A model generated the notes under the pieces. That model searched no databases. It saw nothing but the letters and a program-made list of their open reading frames with translations, and was not told the DNA's origin. Shown piece after piece: positions 51,566-60,278 of a stretch of DNA of 64,000 nt. Each line of letters begins with the position of its first letter. Positions within the stretch are counted from its first letter, which is position 1. Made by a program: the position numbers and the translations under genes. This DNA is from Micavibrio sp. UBA5572 (GTDB lineage: Bacteria; Pseudomonadota; Alphaproteobacteria; Micavibrionales; Micavibrionaceae). Location of the stretch: contig DIMG01000033.1 of the NCBI GenBank assembly GCA_002425415.1, forward strand, positions 84,937 to 148,936, read 5' to 3'.

Positions 51566-53092
51566 ATGAGTCGTATTGAAATTCTTCAGGTTGCTGATGC
51601 AGTCGCCCGCGAAAAAAACATGGATCGCGAGATTATAATCACAGCAATCGAACAAGCCATTCAAAAGGCCGGCCGTTCCAAATACGGTCACGAACATGAC
51701 ATTCGTTGCCATATCGACCGCAAAACAGGCGAAACTCAACTCAAAAGATACAGAACTGTTACAGAAGCCGACTTGATTGAAAACGAAGCCGCTCAAATTA
51801 CTATCGATCAAGCCCGTCGTGAAAAATCGGATGCTGAAGTCGGCGATATTCTAATTGATACACTTCCTGCATTTGACTATGGACGCGTAGCTGCTCAGAC
51901 TGCAAAACAGGTTATCATGCAAAATATCCGCGAAGCAGAGCGCGATCAACAATTCGAGGACTTCAAAGGTCGTATCGGGGAAATTATCAACGGTGTCATT
52001 AAACGCGTTGAATACGGCAACGCCACAATTGATATGGGGCGTGCCGAGGCTGTTTTGCGTCGTGATGATACAATTCCTCGTGAACACCTCAAAGTCGGCG
52101 ATCGGGTGCGTGCATACATTTATGATGTCCGCCGTGAAGTTCGCGGCCCTCAAATTTTCCTTTCCCGCACCCGCGGCGAATTCATGGCAAAACTATTTGC
52201 TCAGGAAGTCCCTGAAATTTATGACGGCGTCATTGAAATTAAATCTGTTGCCCGTGACCCGGGAAGTCGCGCAAAAATCGCGGTCTACTCACACGACAAT
52301 GGAATGGATCCTGTTGGCGCCTGTGTTGGTATGCGCGGAAGTCGTGTTCAATCCGTTGTGGCTGAACTCGGTGGTGAAAAAATTGACATCATTCCATGGT
52401 CAGCAAACATAGCAACCTTCATTGTGAATGCTCTGGCTCCTGCTGAAGTCACCAAAGTTGTGATGGATGAAGAAAAACGCCGCTTGGATGTTGTTGTTCC
52501 TGATGAACAACTGTCTTTGGCCATTGGTCGACGTGGACAAAATGTTCGCTTGGCTTCTATTTTGACCGGTTGGTACATCGACATTCTGACAGAAGAAGAA
52601 GAAACCAAACGCCGTCAGGACGAATTCAATACACGCTCTGCATTGTTTATAGAATCTCTTGATATTGATGATGTCATTGCCCGCCTGCTGATTGCAGAAG
52701 GCTTTACCAAAGTCGAAGAAATTTCTGAAACCCCGATTGAAGAACTATCCTCAATCGAAGGCTTCAATGAAGAAATTGCAGAAGAATTGAGAACCCGTGC
52801 AGAAAACTGGTTAACTGCAAAATCGGAACAACAAAAAACACGCCAATCCGAATTGGGACTGGCAGATGATCTGGTTTCATTTGAAGGACTAACCATAGAT
52901 CAAATCATCAAATTGGGTGAGAACAATATCAAAACACTTGATGATTTGGCTGATTTGGCTGGTGATGAACTGGTTGAAATTCTTGGTGAAAACGAAATGA
53001 CAGAATCAGTCGCAAACGACTTGATTATGAAAGCTCGTGAACACTGGTTTGCTGATGAAGCTAAGGCTGAATCAGACTCGCCAAACGCATAA
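51566..53092 (+). CDS. nusA: Transcription termination/antitermination protein NusA
   Basis: Binds RNA polymerase and modulates pausing, termination and antitermination. The 508-residue protein has an N-terminal polymerase-binding domain (residues 1-130), an S1 domain (about 135-200), two KH domains ('GMRGSRVQSVVAELGGEKID' in KH1 and 'AIGRRGQNVRLASILTGW' in KH2) and two C-terminal acidic helix-hairpin-helix repeats (about 365-495), as in E. coli and most alphaproteobacteria. AAGGAG lies before ATG 51566. Confidence 0.97.
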   Translation: MSRIEILQVADAVAREKNMDREIIITAIEQAIQKAGRSKYGHEHDIRCHIDRKTGETQLKRYRTVTEADLIENEAAQITIDQARREKSDAEVGDILIDTLPAFDYGRVAAQTAKQVIMQNIREAERDQQFEDFKGRIGEIINGVIKRVEYGNATIDMGRAEAVLRRDDTIPREHLKVGDRVRAYIYDVRREVRGPQIFLSRTRGEFMAKLFAQEVPEIYDGVIEIKSVARDPGSRAKIAVYSHDNGMDPVGACVGMRGSRVQSVVAELGGEKIDIIPWSANIATFIVNALAPAEVTKVVMDEEKRRLDVVVPDEQLSLAIGRRGQNVRLASILTGWYIDILTEEEETKRRQDEFNTRSALFIESLDIDDVIARLLIAEGFTKVEEISETPIEELSSIEGFNEEIAEELRTRAENWLTAKSEQQKTRQSELGLADDLVSFEGLTIDQIIKLGENNIKTLDDLADLAGDELVEILGENEMTESVANDLIMKAREHWFADEAKAESDSPNA

Positions 53093-53116
53093 GGAAATGG
53101 AAGGATCGCTGAATAT

Positions 53117-53944
53117 ATGGCAAGAAAAGAGCCTGAATTGTTCTATCATCCTGTCGTGGGGGGAATGTCCCCTGCGGCAATAGCGCTGTTCAATTTTCAG
53201 GCTTTTCAACCACCATCAGCAATGCCTTCTATTCCAGCTTCCCAAAACCAACCTCCTCAATCTTCCTTATTTCAACAGGTCGAGGTCGAGCCGATGCGCC
53301 CTCACCTGCTTACTCAACCTGACTTTAAGTCCACCTCCCTCGCCCCTTACTCGGAAAGGAAGGCCATGACACTTTTAAAAACAGCCACCTGCGCAGTCAG
53401 TGGACATATTCTCCCTCAAAATGATATGATCCGTTTTGTGATTTCTCCGGAACATAAAGTCGTTGCCGACCTAACCGGAAAACTTCCGGGGACATTCATG
53501 TGGATTTCCGCAGAACGTCAAATTATTAAGAAAGCCATATGGCGCAATAGCTTTGCAAGCCAAGCGCGGGATAATGTCGAAGTCCCTGACAATCTACTAG
53601 AAATAATCGAAAAAGGACTGGAAAAACTGGCCTTACAGATGCTGAGTCTGTCAAAAAGGGCAGGAGAACTGTCTTTTGGCTTCTCCAGAGCTGACGAAGC
53701 CTTGCGTTCCCATAGTGCAGGCGTGTATGTTGTCGCGAAAGATTCGAGCGAAAATGGCCGTGAAAAATTGGAACGTCTGGCCAAACATCAGGAACTCCCT
53801 GTCATTGAACATTGGACATGTGCGGAATTATCTGCAGCCATCGGGGAACATAACACCAATCATATCGCCCTTTCCAAGGGTGCCTTGGGTCAGAGTTTCT
53901 TGGAACTCGTAAAAAAATTAAACTCTGTTAGATCGGAAAAATAG
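53117..53944 (+). CDS. YlxR (DUF448)/L7Ae-fold RNA-binding fusion protein
   Basis: The open frame of 275 residues has the YlxR domain at about residues 84-165 ('TCAVSGHILPQNDMIRFVIS', 'DLTGKLPGTFMWIS') and a C-terminal L7Ae/L30e-like domain (about 178-270: 'MLSLSKRAGELSFGFSRADE', 'VYVVAKDSSENGREKL'). This fusion is typical of alphaproteobacteria between nusA and infB and is presumed to bind RNA. The first 82 residues form a Pro/Gln/Ser-rich stretch not usual in the family. ATG 53117 has AAGGA 12 bases upstream; an internal ATG at 53366 has AAGGAAGG directly before it and would give a normal-length protein, so the start is uncertain. Confidence 0.88.
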   Translation: MARKEPELFYHPVVGGMSPAAIALFNFQAFQPPSAMPSIPASQNQPPQSSLFQQVEVEPMRPHLLTQPDFKSTSLAPYSERKAMTLLKTATCAVSGHILPQNDMIRFVISPEHKVVADLTGKLPGTFMWISAERQIIKKAIWRNSFASQARDNVEVPDNLLEIIEKGLEKLALQMLSLSKRAGELSFGFSRADEALRSHSAGVYVVAKDSSENGREKLERLAKHQELPVIEHWTCAELSAAIGEHNTNHIALSKGALGQSFLELVKKLNSVRSEK

Positions 53945-53948
53945 GACT

Positions 53949-56510
53949 ATGACGGACAACGAAAAAAAGACACTTTCATTGGGTGGAAGCAAAGGAACTC
54001 TGAGCCTGAAAGGCGGAGCCCCAGGTCAACAGCACATCACACAAACTTTGGCACGCGGTCAAAGCCGTGGAGTCACGATTGAAGTTCGCAAAAAACGCGG
54101 AGCAGGTGCACAAACCAACTCTTCTGGTGATGAGGCATCAACAAATCCTGACGATCATTTGACCAATGATGAACGTGAAGTCAGATTGCGCGCATTACAA
54201 AAAGCTAAAGAAGATGACGAAAAACGTCGTGAGGAAGAGGCTAAACGCCGCGCTTTGGAAGCCGAAGAAGAAAAATTGCGTCAAGAAGCTGAAAAAACCG
54301 GCAAACGCCCAAGAAAAATTGATGCGGAAGACCTTCGCCGCCGCGAACTTGAAGAATTAGAACGCATTAAAGAAGAAGATCGTATTAAAGCCGAAGAAGC
54401 AGACAAAACACGCAAAGCACAAGAAAAAACTTTTGCTGAAAATCGCGCGGCCAATCCTTCTTCCTTTCCACGCACTGGCGCACCCGGACGCGATGCAGAA
54501 CAGCATACGCCGGACACAACATCCAGCTACCGTGACCGCGCTAAAAAACCAAGCAAGGGTGGAAAAACAACGGCAGATGAACACACAACAACCAATGATC
54601 GTAACACCGGACGCATGGGGCGTCTGACGGTTAATCAGGTGCTGAACGAACAATATGCCCGTGATGAAAGCGGACGCTCCTTGGCATCTGTCAGACGCGC
54701 ACGCCAAAAGGCTCGTGCCATGGCTGGGCCAAAAGTCGAACAACCGAAACAAGCACGTGAAGTCATTGTTCCGGAAACAATTACCGTACAGGAATTGGCA
54801 AACCGTATGGCAGAACGCGGCGGAGATCTCATTAAATCCCTGATGAAAATGGGGGTCATGGCAACGATCAACCAAACAATTGATGCAGATACAGCCGAAC
54901 TGATTATTTTGGAATTCGGACACAAAATCAAACGTGTTACAGAAGCCGATGTAGAAGTTGGGATCGAAGGTGATGATGACTCTGAACAAGATCTCGAATC
55001 ACGCCCACCTGTTGTTACCATCATGGGGCACGTTGACCACGGAAAAACATCATTACTTGATGCTTTGCGCTCCACGGACGTGGTGGCTGGCGAGGCTGGT
55101 GGCATTACCCAGCATATCGGCGCGTATCAGATTACTTTGGAAAGCAGTCAAAAAATCACATTCCTTGACACACCAGGTCACGCGGCCTTTACCGAAATGC
55201 GTGCACGCGGTGCAAACGTCACGGATATTGTGGTCTTGGTTGTCGCGGCAAACGACTCAATCATGCCACAAACAATCGAAGCCATCAGCCATGCAAAAGC
55301 AGCTGGTGTCCCAATGATTGTAGCAATCAATAAAGTTGACTTGCCAGATGCAAATCCGATGAAAGTCAAACAAGACCTGTTACAACACAACGTTCAAGTC
55401 GAGGAAATGGGTGGCGATGTCTTGTGCGTTGAATTATCAGCCAAGAAAAGAATAAATCTAGATAAACTTGAAGAAGCGATCCTCCTTCAGGCTGAAATTC
55501 TTGATCTCAAAGCTAATCCTAAACGCGCAGCGCAAGGAGCCGTTGTTGAATCAAAAATGGAACGTGGTCGTGGATCTGTCGCAACCGTTCTGATCCAAAA
55601 AGGAACATTGAGCATTGGCGACATCTTTGTTGTTGGCTCTGAATGGGGTCGTGTACGCGCTTTGCTGGATGACAAAGGACAAAACATTGTCAAAGCTGAA
55701 CCAGGTCGCCCTGTTGAAGTTTTGGGATTGAGCGGTACACCCGAGTCCGGTGACCAGTTCTCTGTTGTAGAAACCGAAGGCAAAGCCAGAGAAATCGTAG
55801 ACTACCGCTTGCGTAAGAAAAAAGAAAAAGATGCAGCGATCGTCACAGGAACATCTTTCGAGCAATTGCTGGCACAAAGCCGCGATAATAAGAAAGAACT
55901 GCCTATTATTATCAAAGCAGACGTTCACGGTTCAGTCGAAGCCATTGCAGGATCACTGGCCAAAATAACGGAAGACAATGCGGAAGTCGGCGTCAAAGTC
56001 CTTTATTCCGGTGTGGGGCCTATTTCAGAATCAGACATTACTCTGGCGAATGCCTCCAAAGCATTTGTGGTTGGCTTTAACGTACGGGCGAATGCTCAGG
56101 CACGTGAATTGGCCAAACGCGACAAAGTCGAAATTCGCTACTACAATATCATCTATAACATCATTGATGATGTCAGAGCTGTATTGGGAGGAATGCTATC
56201 CCCGACAATCCGCGAGGAATATCTGGGTCACGCACAAGTCCGTCAGGTTTTCAACATCACCAAAGTTGGAAAAATCGCGGGTTGTATGATTACATCGGGT
56301 ATCGTCAAACGCGGATCACAAGTCCGCTTGTTACGCGACGATGTCGTCATACATGAAGGCATGCTCAAAACTCTCAAACGCTTCAAAGACGAAGTCAAAG
56401 AAGTCCGCGAGGGAATGGAATGCGGCATGGCATTTGAAAACTATGATGACTTGAAAGATGGCGATATCATCGAATGCTATGATGTAAAAGAAGAAACAAG
56501 AACGATATAA
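53949..56510 (+). CDS. infB: Translation initiation factor IF-2
   Basis: GTPase that brings initiator tRNA to the 30S subunit. The 853-residue protein has a variable, highly charged N-terminal part with long Glu/Lys/Arg helix (residues about 70-160), an IF2N domain (about 275-325), the G domain with 'GHVDHGKTSLLDAL' (about 359-372), 'DTPGHAAF' and 'NKVD', then domains II to IV ('MERGRGSVATVLIQ', 'IIKADVHGSVEAI' and the C-terminal 'VREGMECGMAFENYDDLKDG'). It starts 4 bases after the YlxR gene. Confidence 0.97.
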   Translation: MTDNEKKTLSLGGSKGTLSLKGGAPGQQHITQTLARGQSRGVTIEVRKKRGAGAQTNSSGDEASTNPDDHLTNDEREVRLRALQKAKEDDEKRREEEAKRRALEAEEEKLRQEAEKTGKRPRKIDAEDLRRRELEELERIKEEDRIKAEEADKTRKAQEKTFAENRAANPSSFPRTGAPGRDAEQHTPDTTSSYRDRAKKPSKGGKTTADEHTTTNDRNTGRMGRLTVNQVLNEQYARDESGRSLASVRRARQKARAMAGPKVEQPKQAREVIVPETITVQELANRMAERGGDLIKSLMKMGVMATINQTIDADTAELIILEFGHKIKRVTEADVEVGIEGDDDSEQDLESRPPVVTIMGHVDHGKTSLLDALRSTDVVAGEAGGITQHIGAYQITLESSQKITFLDTPGHAAFTEMRARGANVTDIVVLVVAANDSIMPQTIEAISHAKAAGVPMIVAINKVDLPDANPMKVKQDLLQHNVQVEEMGGDVLCVELSAKKRINLDKLEEAILLQAEILDLKANPKRAAQGAVVESKMERGRGSVATVLIQKGTLSIGDIFVVGSEWGRVRALLDDKGQNIVKAEPGRPVEVLGLSGTPESGDQFSVVETEGKAREIVDYRLRKKKEKDAAIVTGTSFEQLLAQSRDNKKELPIIIKADVHGSVEAIAGSLAKITEDNAEVGVKVLYSGVGPISESDITLANASKAFVVGFNVRANAQARELAKRDKVEIRYYNIIYNIIDDVRAVLGGMLSPTIREEYLGHAQVRQVFNITKVGKIAGCMITSGIVKRGSQVRLLRDDVVIHEGMLKTLKRFKDEVKEVREGMECGMAFENYDDLKDGDIIECYDVKEETRTI

Positions 56511-56529
56511 ATAACAGCATGATAAAAAG

Positions 56530-56931
56530 ATGATAAAAAACCATCAGGAAAAAAAATTGGTTGGGCCAACCCAACGACAACTCCGCGTTGGCGAACAGCT
56601 TCGTCATGTGATTACGGACACGCTTTCCCGTGGACATTTTCATGACGAATTTCTAATTTCCAATGCAGGACTCGTTTCGGTATCGGAAGTCAGGGTTTCA
56701 CCGGACATGAAACAGGCTACTGCTTTTGCCACCATGGTGGGTGGAAAAAATCTGGAAGTTGCATTAGCCTCCCTGAACGCAAACGCGGATATTTTTCAAA
56801 GGGAGATAGGGCGCCAAGTCCGGATGAAATTCACACCACGTCTGAAATTTGTTGAAGATAAACTGTTCGATAGCGCATCAAAAATAGATGCCTTGCTCCA
56901 CAGCCTGCCCAAAACAATCGAAACGGAATAA
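56530..56931 (+). CDS. rbfA: Ribosome-binding factor A
   Basis: Cold-related 30S maturation factor with a KH-like fold. The 133-residue protein has the family's 'RQLRVGEQLRHVITDTLSRG' start, 'VSEVRVSPDMKQATAFATM' and 'RMKFTPRLKFVEDKLFD'. It lies between infB and truB, the standard place. Confidence 0.94.
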   Translation: MIKNHQEKKLVGPTQRQLRVGEQLRHVITDTLSRGHFHDEFLISNAGLVSVSEVRVSPDMKQATAFATMVGGKNLEVALASLNANADIFQREIGRQVRMKFTPRLKFVEDKLFDSASKIDALLHSLPKTIETE

Positions 56932-56999
56932 ATTATAGTGATTAACTCCGCGTCTTTTGTCGGGAATAACCTCCATAACTGGTAAAAAATAGAAGAAAT

Positions 57000-57938
57000 A
57001 TGCCCCGCAAACCAAAAAACGATATTTCCGGATGGATCAATCTGGATAAACCGGTTGGAATCAGTTCGAATGACGCTTTAATGGTAGTCAAGCGAGCTCT
57101 TAACTTCCCGAAAATCGGCCATGCTGGCACCCTCGACCCCCTCGCCTCTGGGATTTTGCCCATTGCACTGGGCGAAGCCACCAAACTGGTGCCCTATATG
57201 GTTGAGGATGACAAATCCTATCTCTTTACAGTGACATGGGGCGAGCAACGCACAACAGATGATGCCGAAGGGGAAGTCATAGCAACATCCGATAACCGCC
57301 CAACAGCTGAGCAAATCACGGCTGCCCTGCCCGCCTTTACCGGAACAATTGAACAAATCCCCCCGATATTTTCGGCTATTAAAGTTGACGGCAAACGATC
57401 CTATGAACTCGCCCGCGCCGGAGAAGCCGTCGAGCTCAAACCCCGTCCGGTCGAAATTTACGAATTTCATTTGATAGAATCAACCAAAGACACGGCGACT
57501 TTCCGTTGCATTTGCGGCAAAGGCACTTATGTCCGGTCGTTGGCACGCGATCTAGCCGAACAATTGGGAACAAAAGCCTATATTTCACGCCTGATCCGTG
57601 AATCTGTAGGCCCATTTGCCCTGAACAATGCGATTTCTCTGGACTTTTTCCGCGAAACATCGGATAAAGCGACCCTTGAAAGCAACGTGCTCCCTGTCGA
57701 GGCCGTACTGGACGACGTCCCGGTCGTGCCTCTTACAGTACAGGAAGCAATGCGTGTCAGGAACGGAAACAAGATCACTTTTGTTGCCCGTCCCGATGTA
57801 GAACGACTGGTGAAAGCCGGACTATCTCCGAAAGCGCGCATGTTGGAATTGGCACTTCTGTCCCACAATGGCAAAGCATTAGCAATTGCCGATGTGGAAG
57901 GAGTAGAAATCCAGCCGCTGCGTGTCTTTAACTTGTAA
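57000..57938 (+). CDS. truB: tRNA pseudouridine(55) synthase
   Basis: Converts U55 in the T-loop of tRNAs to pseudouridine. The 312-residue protein has 'GWINLDKPVGISSNDAL', 'GHAGTLDPLASGILPIALGE' with the catalytic Asp, 'TWGEQRTTDDAEGEV', 'QIPPIFSAIKVDGKRSYELA' and 'CGKGTYVRSLARDLAEQLG', plus a C-terminal PUA-like region. The ribosome-binding site is weak. rpsO follows after 20 bases. Confidence 0.96.
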   Translation: MPRKPKNDISGWINLDKPVGISSNDALMVVKRALNFPKIGHAGTLDPLASGILPIALGEATKLVPYMVEDDKSYLFTVTWGEQRTTDDAEGEVIATSDNRPTAEQITAALPAFTGTIEQIPPIFSAIKVDGKRSYELARAGEAVELKPRPVEIYEFHLIESTKDTATFRCICGKGTYVRSLARDLAEQLGTKAYISRLIRESVGPFALNNAISLDFFRETSDKATLESNVLPVEAVLDDVPVVPLTVQEAMRVRNGNKITFVARPDVERLVKAGLSPKARMLELALLSHNGKALAIADVEGVEIQPLRVFNL

Positions 57939-57958
57939 CCCAAAGAAAGGGAAAACCG

Positions 57959-58228
57959 ATGTCGATTAGTGCAGAACGTAAAACAGAAGTCATTCAGGGC
58001 AATCGTAATACTGATAACGATACAGGCTCTCCTGAAGTCCAAATTGCAATCTTGACCGAACGCATTTTGAATCTGTCCAAACACATGGAAACAAACAAAA
58101 AAGATTTTTCGAGCCGTCGTGGCCTGTTGGCAATGGTTGCCAACCGCCGTAAATTGCTCGATTACCTGATTAAAGTGGACAGATCCCGCTATCAGGCCAT
58201 CATCGCGAAACTTGGTATTCGTAAATAA
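57959..58228 (+). CDS. rpsO: 30S ribosomal protein S15
   Basis: Primary 16S rRNA-binding protein (89 residues) with the conserved 'DTGSPEVQIAILTERI', 'HMETNKKDFSSRRGLLAMVA' and 'RRKLLDYL' segments. AAAGGG lies before the ATG. It ends the rimP operon; a terminator follows, and pnp, its usual neighbour, is here separated by two minus-strand genes. Confidence 0.97.
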   Translation: MSISAERKTEVIQGNRNTDNDTGSPEVQIAILTERILNLSKHMETNKKDFSSRRGLLAMVANRRKLLDYLIKVDRSRYQAIIAKLGIRK

Positions 58229-58384
58229 TTATCCGGATACAAACACAATCCAAACGGAGCCATCGGCTCCGTTTTTTACTTGGGAATATAAAAAGGCCTC
58301 CCCACGTAAACGAAAAATATCATTACAGATAAGATAAAATGCAGCGACAACACTACAAGCAAGAGTTAAAGCAACGCCGATCAT
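58229..58384 (-). CDS. Possible 51-residue membrane protein after the CDF gene
   Basis: An ATG directly follows the CDF gene stop (TAAATG), the same junction as between gpmA and the CDF gene. The frame runs to a TAA adjacent to the rpsO stop. The product has one N-terminal membrane segment ('GVALTLACSVVAAFYLICND') and a short polar part. The rpsO terminator hairpin lies inside the frame and there is no ribosome-binding site, so it may be chance. Confidence 0.28.
   Translation of the reverse strand: MIGVALTLACSVVAAFYLICNDIFRLRGEAFLYSQVKNGADGSVWIVFVSG
58253..58277 (+). terminator. Rho-independent terminator of the rimP-rpsO operon
   Basis: A perfect 9-bp stem (AACGGAGCC / GGCTCCGTT) with a 3-base loop and a run of T, 25 bases after the rpsO stop. 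It separates rpsO from the convergent CDF/gpmA transcript. Confidence 0.92.
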
Positions 58385-59302
58385 TTACGTGCTACAGCCC
58401 CGCTCACCACAATCAACAGACTCTATTTCAAGGAAAGCATGATCGACCTGAAACTCTTCTTTTAAGGCCAATTTGATAACTTTGCGTAATTCATCGGCAA
58501 TGGCACCATCATTCATCACAATATGCGCTTCAACAGCTTTTCTGTGTTCATCCAAAGACCTAACATGAAAATGGTGAAGGCTCTTCACCCCAGCGACATT
58601 GGATATAACAGCCTTCATACTAACTGAAAGCATATCGTCGGAATTTCCATCAATCAGAATATTGGCGACAACAGGAATTTCGTGAACAACATGCCAGATA
58701 ATATACATAGAAATTGCCAAAGTAATGAGCGGGTCCATCCATTGCCACCCGAACAGAACAATGCACACTCCGGCAACAATAACGCCGACAGATGACAAAG
58801 CATCTCCCAGATTATGCAGATAAGCCGCGCGCACGTTTTGGGAATGCTGAGCCCCACGATAGGTCAGAGCAACCGTTCCAAGATTAACAACAACAGCCAA
58901 TACAGAAATCCAGATCACAGTCCAACCGGACACAGGATGAGGATCAAGAAATCTTGTCACGGCTTCAAACGCCAACCATAAAGACAGTAAGATCAAAACG
59001 ACATAATTGGTATAAGCCGACAAAGTTTCGACCTTTTTATAGCCGTAAGTGCGTTTGGAATCGGGAGCCTTACGCCCGATCTTTTGTGCCGCCAAAGCCA
59101 ATAGCAGCGATGCCGCATCCGAAAGATTATGCAGAGCATCCGCCACCAATGCCAAAGAACCGGATAAAACGCCGCCAACAACCTGAACCACAGATAGCAA
59201 AACATTGACCACAAACGCCCAAGTCAAATTCCCGTCACCACCCCCCCCGTGATGGTGGCGATGGTGATTATGATGATCGGAACAGGAGTGATGACTGCCC
59301 AT
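58385..59302 (-). CDS. Cation diffusion facilitator (zinc-type) exporter
   Basis: Inner-membrane antiporter that expels divalent metal ions, probably Zn2+. The 305-residue protein begins with a His-rich stretch (11 of the first 20 residues are His), has six membrane helices, and has the metal site 'DALHNLSDAASLL' in helix 2 and 'HNLGDALSSVG' in helix 5 (H-x3-D in both, as in ZitB/CzcD). A cytoplasmic C-terminal domain follows, with further His. The first codon abuts the gpmA stop (TAAATG), so the two genes are coupled. Confidence 0.92.
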   Translation of the reverse strand: MGSHHSCSDHHNHHRHHHGGGGDGNLTWAFVVNVLLSVVQVVGGVLSGSLALVADALHNLSDAASLLLALAAQKIGRKAPDSKRTYGYKKVETLSAYTNYVVLILLSLWLAFEAVTRFLDPHPVSGWTVIWISVLAVVVNLGTVALTYRGAQHSQNVRAAYLHNLGDALSSVGVIVAGVCIVLFGWQWMDPLITLAISMYIIWHVVHEIPVVANILIDGNSDDMLSVSMKAVISNVAGVKSLHHFHVRSLDEHRKAVEAHIVMNDGAIADELRKVIKLALKEEFQVDHAFLEIESVDCGERGCST

Positions 59303-59944
59303 TTAAGCCGCCAGCTTATCCGCCAGATAATATTTGGCAACGCGCTTGCCATTTTCATATTCTAATACCAAAGGCGACCCGGTTGGAATTTCGGTCTCGT
59401 TGATATTCTCGGGAGTATTCTCACCCAAAATAATCAACAAAGCACGCAATGAGTTCCCATGTGCTGCTACCAGAATATTGTGACCTGCCTCGATTTGCGG
59501 CTTGATCGTAGCCTCGTAATAAGGGCGCACACGCTTTTCAACCACATCCTGAAGACTTTCCCCACCCGGAGGCTGAACATCATAAGAACGCCGCCAAATA
59601 TGGACTTGCTCATCCCCGTATTTCTGTTTGGTCTCGTCTTTGTTAAGACCGGTCAAATCACCATAATCGCGCTCCCGCAAATCATCATGCTTAATCATGG
59701 ACGCAACCAACGCACCCTGTCCGGCTTCGATCAAGGCCAATTCAGCCGTGGTGTAAGCCCGTTTTAATGTGGACGTATAAACCAGATCAAACAAAATCCC
59801 TGCTTTGGCCAGATTCTGCCCCGATAATTTGGCCTCTTCCACGCCTTGATCGGATAACTCGACATCTTTAAATCCAGTAAAGCGATTTTCCAAATTCCAC
59901 TGACTTTGACCATGACGCATTAAAACAAGATAGGATTTCGACAT
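59303..59944 (-). CDS. gpmA: 2,3-bisphosphoglycerate-dependent phosphoglycerate mutase
   Basis: Interconverts 3- and 2-phosphoglycerate in glycolysis. The 213-residue protein has 'LVLMRHGQSQWNLENRFTG' with the phosphorylated His, 'SQGTSTLKRA'-like 'YTSTLKRAYTTAEL', 'DDLRERDYGDLTGLNKDE' and 'AAHGNSLRALLIIL', and ends after a short tail. ATG 59944 has AGGAG 8 bases upstream; the frame opens 21 codons earlier but without support. A TATAAT hexamer (minus strand, 59964-59969) lies 20-25 bases upstream without a clear -35. Confidence 0.95.
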   Translation of the reverse strand: MSKSYLVLMRHGQSQWNLENRFTGFKDVELSDQGVEEAKLSGQNLAKAGILFDLVYTSTLKRAYTTAELALIEAGQGALVASMIKHDDLRERDYGDLTGLNKDETKQKYGDEQVHIWRRSYDVQPPGGESLQDVVEKRVRPYYEATIKPQIEAGHNILVAAHGNSLRALLIILGENTPENINETEIPTGSPLVLEYENGKRVAKYYLADKLAA

Positions 59945-60061
59945 AAAAATACTCCTGAAAACGATTATAGAGTCCTCACCACTAAACCATATCCAGTTAA
60001 AACTCAATAACAGGTAGGGGATTCATACAAGTCCTATATTTTCCATACAAAAACCAAAAAT

Positions 60062-60247
60062 CCCCAAGTTGGCTTGACTCTTGACCCTATCCATGCCAGA
60101 AACTTGGGGCATAAAAAGCGCCAGACTTTGGCTTGATCGGTTGACGGTCAATAACAGAAAATCCAAAACGCTGTTATTAAGTGTCCACCGAAATCCCCGA
60201 AAGTTCCGCTCTTTTATCGGTAGGAAAGCCATAGGGGTTTTTCTGCT
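60062..60247 (+). promoter_or_regulatory. Structured 5' leader of pnp
   Basis: The 334-base space before pnp holds several inverted repeats: a perfect 9-bp pair CCCCAAGTT/AACTTGGGG (60062-60070 and 60101-60109), TTGACGGTCAA (60141-60151), a perfect 8-bp pair AATAACAG/CTGTTATT (60150-60157 and 60171-60178), and near the gene ACCGA/TCGGT and TCCCC/GGGG pairs (60187-60240) that can form a longer irregular hairpin. In other bacteria pnp is autoregulated through an RNase III-cut leader hairpin; a similar role here is inferred. Confidence 0.5.
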
Positions 60248-60278
60248 GCATCAAACATACATACGAAAGGTAATCTAT

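Noticed and set aside
60081..60278. Open frame that would extend PNPase by 66 residues
   Set aside because: The family N-terminus begins at MFNIFRKEIDF (ATG 60279, AAAGG upstream). The upstream part lies in the structured leader.
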